Assembly: GCF_030272615.1 (NCBI RefSeq)
Contig: NC_081406.1
Location: 401,340,939-401,404,938 of the forward strand
DNA from: Cryptomeria japonica
Lineage: Eukaryota; Streptophyta; Pinopsida; Cupressales; Cupressaceae
Length of the DNA: 64,000 nt
Direction: 5' to 3'
The number at the start of each line of letters is the position of its first letter. The first letter of the stretch is position 1. The position numbers and the translations under genes were made by a program. The notes under the pieces were generated by a model that was not told the origin of the DNA, searched no databases, and saw only the letters and a list, made by a program, of their open reading frames with translations. Below, in pieces: positions 55,560 to 64,000 of the stretch.

Positions 55560-57362
55560 ACTACTGCTCAAATCTCCATTCTTGAACTACTTAAGATCTC
55601 TTATACTCATAGAGAGATCCTAGACAAAGCTTTTCTCTCTACTAATTTCCCTAAAGACTTATATTTAAGTTGGTTTCAATCTATGGTGGGTCACCTGACT
55701 TCACCTCACTACCTCTCCTTCTCTGAAGAAGATGACAATTCCCTAAATCATCCACATAACCAGCCATTGCACATTGAAGTTATGATCTATAAACATCAAG
55801 TCAAACATGTTTTGATAGATGGAGGTGCTAGGTTGAATATTTGTACCTACAATTTACTGATACAGTTGGGATTTTCTGAGAATGTCATTGATCCAACAAA
55901 GAAAATAACAATCAAAGCTTATGATGAAGAAGGCATAACCTCTAAAGGTTTCGTACTATTACCAATCAGAGTGGGACCTGTGGAAAGAGATGTTATTTGT
56001 CGGGTGCTTGACCTTCCTATTAGGATAATTGGTGAACAACTGAGAGCAGGGGTGAATTAGTTGTTAACAAATTATGTGAATTAAAGCACTTAAAACCTTA
56101 TACCGGTATAACTGATTAAGCATTAAAGAATAAATTAAAACCAAAGAATCAATACCATGCAACTATAACACATAACACCATTATTTGTACATGGAAAACT
56201 TGGTAAAGGGAAAAACCATGGTGGGAAGCCTACCCATAGTCAGATGATACTTTTGTAGCAAGTATATGATTACAATAGGGGCCTACACATGTAGGAAGGC
56301 ACACTACCTAGAGCGCACTTCTCATCACAATCAAGTCTTACTAGCTATAGAGATGTCAACCATCTCAAGATGTTTGGACTACAATCTAGAGAGAAGAACT
56401 ACCAGTGATAACATCAAACATGCTAGATTACAGTTTTGGTTAAGATTAATACCGAAGGTCTAAAATCTCTTACATAAACCCAACTCAATCACCTATGATC
56501 GACCAAATCCTCTACACAAATGATTATTATATTATTCTCTCCTTGCCCTTACTCCTTTATCTACAATGAGATCTTTCATACATTTATACCATCCCGGGAC
56601 CTAACCAATCAGGTCAGCCACACAAATGATAATACAATAAATCCATTACATAATCCAAAAATAAAATCATAATACATGTTGGCCTAAGGCCAAACAAATA
56701 TCATCCAATCAATAAAATATCCTAGAAGCGCATCTAAGGATCCACCAATATGTTTCATGCAAACTGATCCATAACCTAGTTATCACCCAACCTAAAGTAG
56801 ATCCACACATGCCAAATAAATGATACCAATTAGTCAAGGCATGAACATAATCACCATCAGCATCCTGAATCTCTTCTAGAAGTTGCACCAACACCACTTA
56901 TTCATAACATCAAAGATCTTCAATAAAGTTCTATCGGTGAAACCCTTACTTGACCAATAAATAAATCTTACTAGATCATAAGATAGCATCCAATCATCAA
57001 GTCAATACCAACTAGCTAAAACATGCTTTAGAAGCATATGAACCATCCATACAAACATATCCCATCATCTAGATCATAACGGTGATAATCAACTGATTAT
57101 CTTCCAATCCAATCCACCTACCGGAAGCTGGTAAACAACCATAATAGCAAGTGTTGACATCAATGACAAAACATCAGTGAAACACATAATCAATTCAATC
57201 ATATGGCCAAGACATCCTCTATCCTACAATATCTTGTTGGGTAGACCATGGACTCATGAAATGCAAGCAATTCCATCTATATACCATCAGTTCTTGAATT
57301 TCCCTACAATGGATTTGAAGTCAGTGTTCCTGCTGATACAAGCTACACCTATAATGCCTTAA
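55560..57362 (+). pseudogene. Tat1 protease, split by a solo LTR
   Basis: First part 55560-56017: LLKISYTHREILDKAF, MVGHLTSPHYLSFSEED, HVLIDGGARLNICTYNLL with the catalytic Asp in D-G-G, and ERDVICRVLDLP. Second part 57193-57362: HPLSYNILLGRPWTHEMQAI and YHQFLNFP. The LTR at 56018-57192 lies exactly between. This is a retropepsin of the gypsy type; active enzymes have D-S/T-G. Confidence 0.8.
56018..57192 (-). repeat. Solo LTR of the CopB family
   Basis: Reverse complement of the CopB LTR end to end: plus start TATTAGGATAATTGGTGAAC, plus end ACACATAATCA. It contains the reverse of the conserved block (AGGAAGGCACACTACCTAGAG near 56294). No interior and no second LTR. I find no clear 5-bp duplication (CTTCC against ATTCA), so the edges may have mutated. 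Confidence 0.8.
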
Positions 57363-57699
57363 AACAGTGTGTTGATACCCTTGTTCCTCATAACAGAGCA
57401 GCCTCTACAACTAAGAGTTCATAAACTTTAATGAAAGACTCAGAAAAGAAACTGAAAAAATCACAAGTACTGGCATGGATGGATACAAGATATAACGTGT
57501 ACTTTCACTAACGAATCTTCCTCCATCACCAAGATAGACCGGAAAACCATCTAAAGCTATGAAGCCATAAACTTCCTTGGTAAACATCATTTATGATGGT
57601 ACTTTTGTGCAATCCTCTGCTTCTCTTGCAAATGAAATAGAAGAGGCATTTGTTCTCGAATGGCTTTACAAAGGGGAAAATGAATATAGTGAAGCTCAA

Positions 57700-58500
57700 C
57701 ATTGTTAAATTTCTCCTGAACAATATGGTAAAGGCTATCATATAATCCAATGTATGGGATATTCAGGTATAGGTCCACTAGGAAAGTGCCAAGAAGGAAT
57801 CATTGAACCTATCTAGCTATAAACTAAGTCTACAAATGATAAAACTAGACTTGGATACCATCTAGAGGAGTCATCAAATAAAAAACACACTTCTCATCAA
57901 TAACCTAAGTGGAAGAAGAAGATACTACATCAAACATCAAAGGAAGTAAACACTCAACAAACTCAGGAAGAGTATGAGAAAGAACAAGAAGAACTGGCAA
58001 TCAAGAGAGAAGCATCTTATAATCAAGTTCCAAATGTATCAGCAGTAACACTACAAGAAGTATAAATCCTGCAAGACATGAGAGAAGAGGTGGAAGGAAT
58101 TAAAGAAATGTTTGCACCATTAAACATTCATATCACATATACGGGAAGAATGCAAGAAAGAGATTCATAAACAGATTCAAATGAGTATGAATGGGGTCCA
58201 AATCCACTATCAGATGCATCTACCAAAGAAACTCCCAAAGAACCTAATGATATCAAAGATGAAGCACAAGAGATAATACGCTTGAAGCTGCAATGAGAAA
58301 TAGAGGAAATCAGATTAAAAAGACATGAAGATTATGAGCAATAGCTGAAAGAAGAAAAGGCATGGGAAAATCCCTCACCTACTGTATCTCCCTCTAACAA
58401 GATAGAGAAAATAAGATATGGGAATATAAATGAAGAACTGGAGGATAAACAAGAAGGACTAGTCATTAGTCTAGAGGAAGCTAAATGGGAAAGAAGATAG
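57700..58500 (+). pseudogene. Tat1 PR-RT linker with possible G-patch motif
   Basis: After a broken linker the frame at 57721-57805 reads GKGYHIIQCMGYSGIGPLGK, resembling a glycine-rich G-patch (nucleic-acid-binding) motif. It is followed by RLGYH-like residues and then a charged region (IKEMFAPLNIHITYTGRMQE; SPSNKIEKIRYGNI). Many stops. Confidence 0.4.
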
Positions 58501-58527
58501 AGATTAATATAGTCATGTCAACTACAA

Positions 58528-59091
58528 GTGATTATTGAACTAGGTGATGACAATACTGTGAATTCCCTTGAACCCGTTGAATCTTTATCCCTAGTACATC
58601 CTCGACTTATTCACCATACTTTAAAAGATCAACCCATACATATACCTACTTTTTCCAATGACTATACTTTAGCATGCTATCTCAATGCAGTTGAACAAAT
58701 GAACTCATCCACCAGTGAACAAAGTGAGAATATGACAAAAGGAAATGTCAAGTATCTTAGCCTCAAAAATCAAAAAAAGAAAAATAAGTGTTTTGATGGC
58801 AAAAACCACACTATGGCACTGTCAAAATTGAAAATAGTAAAAATAAAAGATGTACCTAACGGTGAAAACCTCTCTAAGGCACATGAAGGTGAGATACTTG
58901 ATATTTTTCCTGATCACTTTCAAGAGAGTTCATCAATGTTGATTGAACCTACACAACTAGTGAATATCACAATAGAAGAAACTCAACATATAATACATGT
59001 AGCTCAATCCCTATCAACAGAAGAACTGAAAGAATTTGCTAATTTCTTCACAGAGAAAAAGTCAATTTTGCATGGACATATGCTAATATGA
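58528..59091 (+). pseudogene. Tat1 pol segment before RT (open 187 codons)
   Basis: Contains HPRLIHHTLKDQPIHIPTFS, KCFDGKNHTMALSK and VNITIEETQHIIHVAQSL, ending FANFFTEKKSI with a frameshift into the RT frame. It corresponds to the spacer that joins protease and RT in Tat-group polyproteins. Confidence 0.6.
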
Positions 59092-59890
59092 CAGGTCTGG
59101 ATCCTGAACTCATAATGCATCATCTTTCTACCACTTTTGGAGTTAAACGTGTCAAGCAAAATCTCTAAAAAACATCCTCATGTTGCATTACTTGTTAAGG
59201 TGAGCTAGAAAAATTACTAAAAGTAGGATTCATCAGAGAAATTGATTATGGTGAGTGGATATCTAATATTGTACCTATTTCCAAACTTGACAAACCAATA
59301 CATGTTTGTACAAATTTCAGAGACTTAAACAAAGCATGTCCAAAAGATGATTTTCCACTGCCCAACATAGACATGATAGTGGACATGAGTGTTGGCTATG
59401 AAATGTACTCTCTTATGGATGGTTTTTCTGAATACAATCAGATCAAAATTGCACTTGAGGATCAAGAGAAAACTGCGTTCACCTATGCCTAGGGAACTTT
59501 CTGCTAGAATGTTGTGCCCTTTGGTTTAAAGAATGCGGTTGCTACTTATCAAAGAGTTGTAACAACAATCATTCATGCCATGATGCACAAAACACATGGA
59601 ATACTATGTCGATGATACCTTACTCAAATCTATGAAAAGTTTGACACAACTCTCAAAATTGGGTCTAATCTTAGACAGGATGGAAAAATTTAAACTCAGA
59701 CTAAATGCTAAGAAATGTGTATTTGGAGTTACATCTGGCAAACTCCTAGGATACATTGTTTCAGCAAAAGGGATTGAAGTGGATCCCAAAAAAGTTAAAT
59801 CTATGATGGAAATGCCACCTACAAACAATGTCAGTCAAATGAGAACTCTACAAGGGCAGCTCCAATCAATCAAATGCTTCATTTCTTAGG
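59080..59890 (+). pseudogene. Tat1 reverse transcriptase
   Basis: MTGLDPELIMHHLSTTFGVK, ELEKLLKVGFIREIDYGEWI, HVCTNFRDLNKACPKDDFPL, SLMDGFSEYNQIKI (motif A Asp), VVPFGLKNAVATYQR, then a frameshift just before YYVDDTLLKS (motif C, 59605-59616, both Asp). The thumb follows (LGYIVSAKGIEVDPKKVKSM). Stops lie near 59168, 59490 and 59504. Order and motifs are clear; the copy is not functional. Confidence 0.9.
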
Positions 59891-60435
59891 TGGTAGATAA
59901 GGCTCAACAATTCACAAAAACATTATGTAAAGGAGTTACATGCAACTAGGATGAAGACTATGAACAACACCTGAAGCAGATCAAGGAGTATCTTACTAAT
60001 CCACCTATCTTGATGCCACCACTTCAAGGCAAGCCTTTGATTCTTTATATATCAGCTACCAACACATCATTGGGGGCACTTTTGGCTCAATAAGATGACA
60101 ACAAAAAGGAATGAGTAATCTACTATATCAGCAGGGCGCTGGTGTCCTATGAGATGAACTACATTATCATTGATAAAGCTTGTTTATCATTGGTCTTCAC
60201 TTCACCAAAATTAAGACATTACATACTAGCACACTCTAATCAACTGGTGGCTAAGATTGATCATTTGAAGTATCTTCTAAGAAAAGCAACACTTAAAGGG
60301 AAATTGGCTAAATGGGTCATGATACTCATAGAATTGGACATTGAGTATGTAGAATGTAAAGCTATCAAAGGACAAGTCATTGCAGATACACTTGTTGATG
60401 CTCTGCTTGAATACAATCAACTTTTGCACATATAA
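59890..60435 (+). pseudogene. Tat1 RNase H (retroviral type)
   Basis: QLKQIKEYLTNPPILMPPLQ-like start, LILYISATNTSLGALLAQ where active copies have DAS, then an open part at 60142-60435 (YEMNYIIIDKACLSLVF; KLRHYILAHSNQLVAKID; WVMILIELDIEYVECKAIKG). The first catalytic Asp appears lost. Confidence 0.75.
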
Positions 60436-60477
60436 TTTATGGATGAATCCATAATGAATCTTACTCATTGATCCTGA

Positions 60478-60840
60478 AAAATGTTATTTGATGGATCTTT
60501 TACTCAAAAAGGTTCTGGTGCTAGAATCTTTTTTATCACTCCTCAAAGATACTCAATCCCATTTGCATACAAGATCCTCTTTCCTTGTACCAACAATATT
60601 ACAAAATATGAAGCCTTGGTAAATGGAATCAAGCTGGCTATTGAATGGAAAGTTGTTGAGTTATACATCTATGGAGACTCCTAGTTGATAATCAACCAAA
60701 TCAATGATATATATCAAACCCAGGATAAAAAATGATGTCGTATAAAAGAATGGTTGATGAAATTAATAAATACTTTGTCTTTGTATCATTTCAACAGATT
60801 CCTAGATAAACAAACAGAGTAGTGGATGCAAAGGCTACAT
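60478..60840 (+). pseudogene. Tat1 second (archaeal-type) RNase H
   Basis: MLFDGSFTQKGSGARIFFIT (Asp), KYEALVNGIKLAIEWKV (Glu), LYIYGDS (Asp), then a stop and LIINQINDIYQTQD. A second RNase H after the first is a known hallmark of the Tat lineage. The frame is open for 67 codons and then decays. Confidence 0.8.
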
Positions 60841-60879
60841 TGGCATATATACCATAGCTACAAGAATCTGAGTTCCGCT

Positions 60880-62080
60880 ATGAGTTCCTAGTGGAAGAGC
60901 TACATTATCCTGCTTATGATTCCCCTGAGTCCCAGATGGTCAATTCTATCATTGGACATGACTCATCTCTCTATAGCCATATCTACACTTACTTAGGTGA
61001 CCAAATTATCCCTGATAACCTTACCCATAATGAGAAAAGAAACTTGATTCAAAAGGCTTCATGGTATGTCATTATCGCTAATGATCTATATAGATGAGGT
61101 TTGGATAGAACTTTGCTTAGGTGTCTAGAACTTGACAAATCCTAATGTGCTTTATCTAAAGTTCATGAAGGTATTTGTGGATCTCACTCAAATAGTCTAA
61201 CTCTAGCTCAAAAACTACTAAGGGCTAGCTACTATTGGCAAGATATAGAAAAGGATTCTATAAAATTTGTTAAAACTTGTGAGAAACGCCAGCTTCATGG
61301 GAATCTCATACATGCTCCAGCAAGGGAACTAATACCTTTTATCACACATTGTCCTTATCAGCAATGGGTGTTTGACCTCGCTGGCCAAATCTATCCTGCA
61401 TCATCTAATGGACACAAGTTCATCATAACTGACACTGAGTACTTCACTAAGTGGGTTGAAGTGGTTTCGCTAATTAGAGAAACCGACAAACAAGTGGCTT
61501 TGTTCATTATTAAATATATCATCTGTAGGTACAAAATCCCTTCTTCAATTGTGACTGACAATGGAGGGCAGTTCAAAAATAAGGATCTAGATGAGCTCCA
61601 TGACAAGTTCAAAATCAAACAACATTAGTCTTCTATATAATACCCTTAAGGTAATGGACAAGTTGAAGCATCTAACAAAACTTTGTTAACCATCTTGCAT
61701 AGAACAATCAACAAATCTAGGAAGGATTGACATCTGCAACTCAATCCTGCACTATGGGCTTATAAAAAAAGTATCAAAACATATACTAAGGCTACACCTT
61801 TTGCTTTCATATATGGGGTCGAAGCAATCTTGCCTATTCAGGTGGAAATTCCTTCTTTGAGAGTTTGCTTGCAAGGTCTTATTACTAATGAAGATCACAG
61901 AATATCTAGATTGCAAGAACTTGAGTTGCTAGATGAATGTTGGAAAGTGGCTTTTGATTATCTCATAGCTTGTCAAAAGAGAATGCCTAGAGGTTATAAC
62001 AAGAAAGTTCAACAAAGAGAATTTCAAGTTGGTGACCTTGTTTTGAGAGAGAATCCTAAAAATCAACAGTTTTGAGAGCA
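60880..62080 (+). pseudogene. Tat1 integrase
   Basis: The zinc-binding region has VHEGICGSHSNSLTLAQ and KTCEKRQ (second Cys of CX2C lost). The core has QQWVFDLAGQIYPAS (Asp), SSIVTDNGGQFKN (Asp) and GNGQVEASNKTLL (Glu), so all three catalytic positions are kept. The C-terminus has PFAFIYGVEAILPIQVEIPS and REFQVGDLVLRE, then after a stop FEPNWLGPYIVTT. Stops interrupt several sites. Confidence 0.85.
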
Positions 62081-62220
62081 AAAAGGGAAGTTTGAACCCA
62101 ACTGGTTGGGTCCCTACATTGTTACTACATCTTTTGGCTCTAGCGCTTATCAACTCTCAACACCAAAAGGAGAATAGCTCCATGTACCAATCAACACTAT
62201 CCACTTGAAGAAATCCTACA

Positions 62221-63341
62221 CTTAGTATACTCTGATGAATACTAAGAGGGGGGGTGAATTAGTATGCCAAAAATCACTGTACTTAAACACTTTACTAGAC
62301 TACCAGTAAACCGATAAAACAGTTTAGCAGACAAACTGGTTAGCACACATGCAAACCAAATAGAAAATAATGCATTCACCCACAGAAGCACAAACACCAT
62401 AACACAAGAGATTTTGAGGTGGAAACCCAAATGGGAAAAACCATGGTGAGATGGAACTCACAAGTAACTATTTGCAGAATAGGAACTAGACTGGTTAAGG
62501 TCAGACCGGTTAAGGTCATACAATGTTCTTTACCAGAACAGATCCTGTTAGGAATCTCAATCTCTGTTAGGAGATAAGTCCGGTTAAGGACTACCTTGCT
62601 AGAGGATTTTATATCCACATATGTGAACCACCTTGTTAGAGGATTTACAAAAGGATTTTGGGCCTACCCAGTTAAGGGCTACAGACTTGTCAAAGATGTG
62701 AGTAATCAACAAGTGAGTGATCTAGGAAATAGCATAGACTGCTTGGTTAGATCCTTGATAGCTCATTCCTAATGTATTCCAGCATTACTTCAATCTTCCA
62801 CACATTCACACTCTGCCTCTTCTCGTAGACATAATCTTCTCTTTTGTATTTACCCTTACAAAAACTCATCAACCACCTTAAACCCTAGACATGATGTGCT
62901 TATAAAGGAATCTGATTTCATGTCGGTCCAATAGGATTACATCACAATTTCCTAGGTTCAATGCATCTAGACATATTATGTAACATGACACAAAAAGAAT
63001 CATTAAAGTATCGGCACCGCCAAACAATCGGTGGATGGTAACTCATCACAAAATGTTGGTCGGTAACTCATCACAGAGTATTACCAGTTCATACAAAATA
63101 CCAATTGCCGGTTTGACAAAATGAAGACTAGGAAATATGAGATGTGCTGCTTCATTCTTTCATACCGCTTCAGATCGGTAAAAACTTTCTGCAAAACACC
63201 GATAGTCTAAAGACTATAATACATCATACCGGTTGGAACAAATATTGGTTGAGCTTTAACTTATACATACAAAAAGTGATCTCAAATCAAGTGTGTGTCC
63301 ATCAATGACAATCACAACATCAATCATAAAAAATGCCAACA
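62221..63341 (-). repeat. NA4 3' LTR
   Basis: About 1.1 kb. Minus-strand start TGTTGGCATTTTTTATG; minus-strand end has TTCACCCCCCCTCTTAGTAT, as in NA1-NA3. GGGAAAAACCATGG near 62432 is the reverse of the CCATGGTTTTTCCC stretch in CopB. Confidence 0.7.
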
Positions 63342-63357
63342 ATCTCCCCCTTTGGAA
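63342..63357 (-). other. NA4 polypurine tract
   Basis: Minus-strand CCAAAGGGGGAGAT directly before TGTTGGCAT. A second, weaker G-rich tract (CAAATGGGGAGAAG) lies about 190 bp further inside at 63538-63551, matching the duplicated tracts of NA1 and NA2. Confidence 0.75.
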
Positions 63358-63599
63358 TTGATGGCAACACTTAGGAAAATTTTGACATCTAAGTGTTTTA
63401 CAACAAAAATATGCCATAATCAAAATTACTCTTCCTAAGCATATACACTATCCCTTTTGTAGAAAATACAATGTATAATACTACTCCTTAACAGAAAAAA
63501 AATTAAACTATACATCAAAACATTCAAAATGTATACTTCTCCCCATTTGCCAACAATGACAACAAAAATAATATTGCAGACCAACCCCTGCTTCATTAG

Positions 63600-64000
63600 T
63601 ATTAAAAGAATAAGTGTTTATGACAGTAAAGAGTAAAACTTGTCAAAAACTGATTTGAAGTCCTGCAAAAATTGCTTCATGGATAAGGACCATGAGTCAG
63701 GTAGGGAGGTAGCCACCTCTTTCTCTATCTACATCTGGGAGACTTGTTCTTCCATGGTATCTATCATGCTCATCTCTTGAGTGACTGTTAGGGCATCAAG
63801 ATTTAGATAGCACTTCTCGAGAATTTGCAATTTTGGCAGTAGGACCAGTTGAAGTTCCTACAATTTTTGTGTTCGGTTGTTTATCTCTTCCTCTAGTCTT
63901 GCAAAGTGCAGTTGAAGTCAGTGAACAGTTTGACCATATGTGGAAAAGCAATCATATGGCATCTTGAAAGTGCTAATAAATGACTGCATATCAGATTCCA
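63600..64000 (-). pseudogene. NA4 ORF2 C-terminal fragment
   Basis: Minus-strand translation gives a charged helical stretch (ESDMQSFISTFKMPYDCF; LHFARLEEEINNRTQKL; QLVLLPKLQILEKCYLNLDA), ending shortly before the first G-rich tract, with two or three stops. Position and the PKL...L pattern resemble the coiled-coil end of NA1 ORF2 (LGPKLDYLIYLRKEISEA). Confidence 0.5.

Larger units (their letters stand above)
48526..62220 (+). mobile_element. Tat1: Tat-type Ty3/gypsy element with dual RNase H
   Basis: 5' LTR 48526-49722, primer site TGGTGCCCACCATGGGGC, a 2.2-kb leader, gag, protease, RT, RNase H, a second RNase H and integrase in order, ending near 62220 where NA4 begins. The 3' LTR is not in the window. 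Preceded by GGTGA (potential duplication, untestable here). It contains the L1-2 fragment and a solo CopB-type LTR. Coding regions carry many stops. Confidence 0.85.
62221..64000 (-). mobile_element. NA4: 3' end of a fourth NA-family element
   Basis: A minus-strand LTR (to 63341) is preceded on that strand by the polypurine tract and coding sequence similar to the ORF2 C-terminus. The rest lies beyond the window. It interrupts Tat1 just after integrase; the left edge is uncertain by about 15 bp. Confidence 0.7.

Overview
The window looks like intergenic DNA from a large, repeat-dense plant nuclear genome. Nearly everything recognisable is an LTR retrotransposon (Ty1/copia or Ty3/gypsy) or a plant L1-type LINE. 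I see no intact host protein gene, rRNA, tRNA or CRISPR array. The species cannot be read from the sequence. The long LTRs, Tat-type and chromovirus-type gypsy elements, Sirevirus-like copia signatures and deep nesting would fit a seed plant with a large genome; a conifer is possible but unproven.

Layout. The outermost unit appears to be an old copia element on the minus strand (CopA): 3' LTR at about 1-692, pre-integrase/protease/Gag remnants at 6858-8199 and the Gag N-terminus at 32575-33136. Its 5' LTR is not in the window. It was invaded by (i) GypA, a pol-deleted gypsy element at 788-6381 (target duplication GGTAC); (ii) NA1, at 8200-32569 (target duplication ATTAG/ATCAG); and probably (iii) Tek2, whose LTR seems to begin a few hundred bases right of the CopA Gag. 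NA1 carries two insertions in its own 3' LTR: Tek1, a solo chromovirus LTR at 14206-25207 that itself contains the LINE L1-1, and NA2 at 25838-32495 (target duplication ATAAG). Tek2 (minus strand) has copia element CopB inside its LTR (38327-42600, target duplication TATTA) and NA3 inside its protease region (from 47306). NA3 is split by Tat1, a Tat-type gypsy element (48526-about 62220). Tat1 in turn holds an L1 fragment (about 52150-54035) and a solo CopB-family LTR (56018-57192), and is cut at its 3' end by NA4 (62221 onward).

Most unusual content. NA1, NA2, NA3 and NA4 belong to one family of LTR elements with copia hallmarks (tRNA-iMet primer site; AAAGGGGGAGAT polypurine tract abutting TGTTGG). 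Where the interior is visible in full (NA1, NA2) they have no protease, integrase or reverse transcriptase. They carry ORF1, a coiled-coil protein with four zinc-knuckle positions resembling part of a Sirevirus-type Gag, and a very long ORF2 (1132 codons in NA1) of unrecognised function. ORF2 has a TATA-like box about 150 bp upstream of its ATG in both copies, and the polypurine tract is duplicated about 155-170 bp apart. Their LTRs share a conserved block with CopB, which suggests a copia helper of the CopB lineage.

All coding regions are decayed by stops, frameshifts or deletions. The exceptions are short intact frames, such as the CopB gag-protease frame (449 codons) and an unexplained 240-codon frame in the L1-1 3' region.
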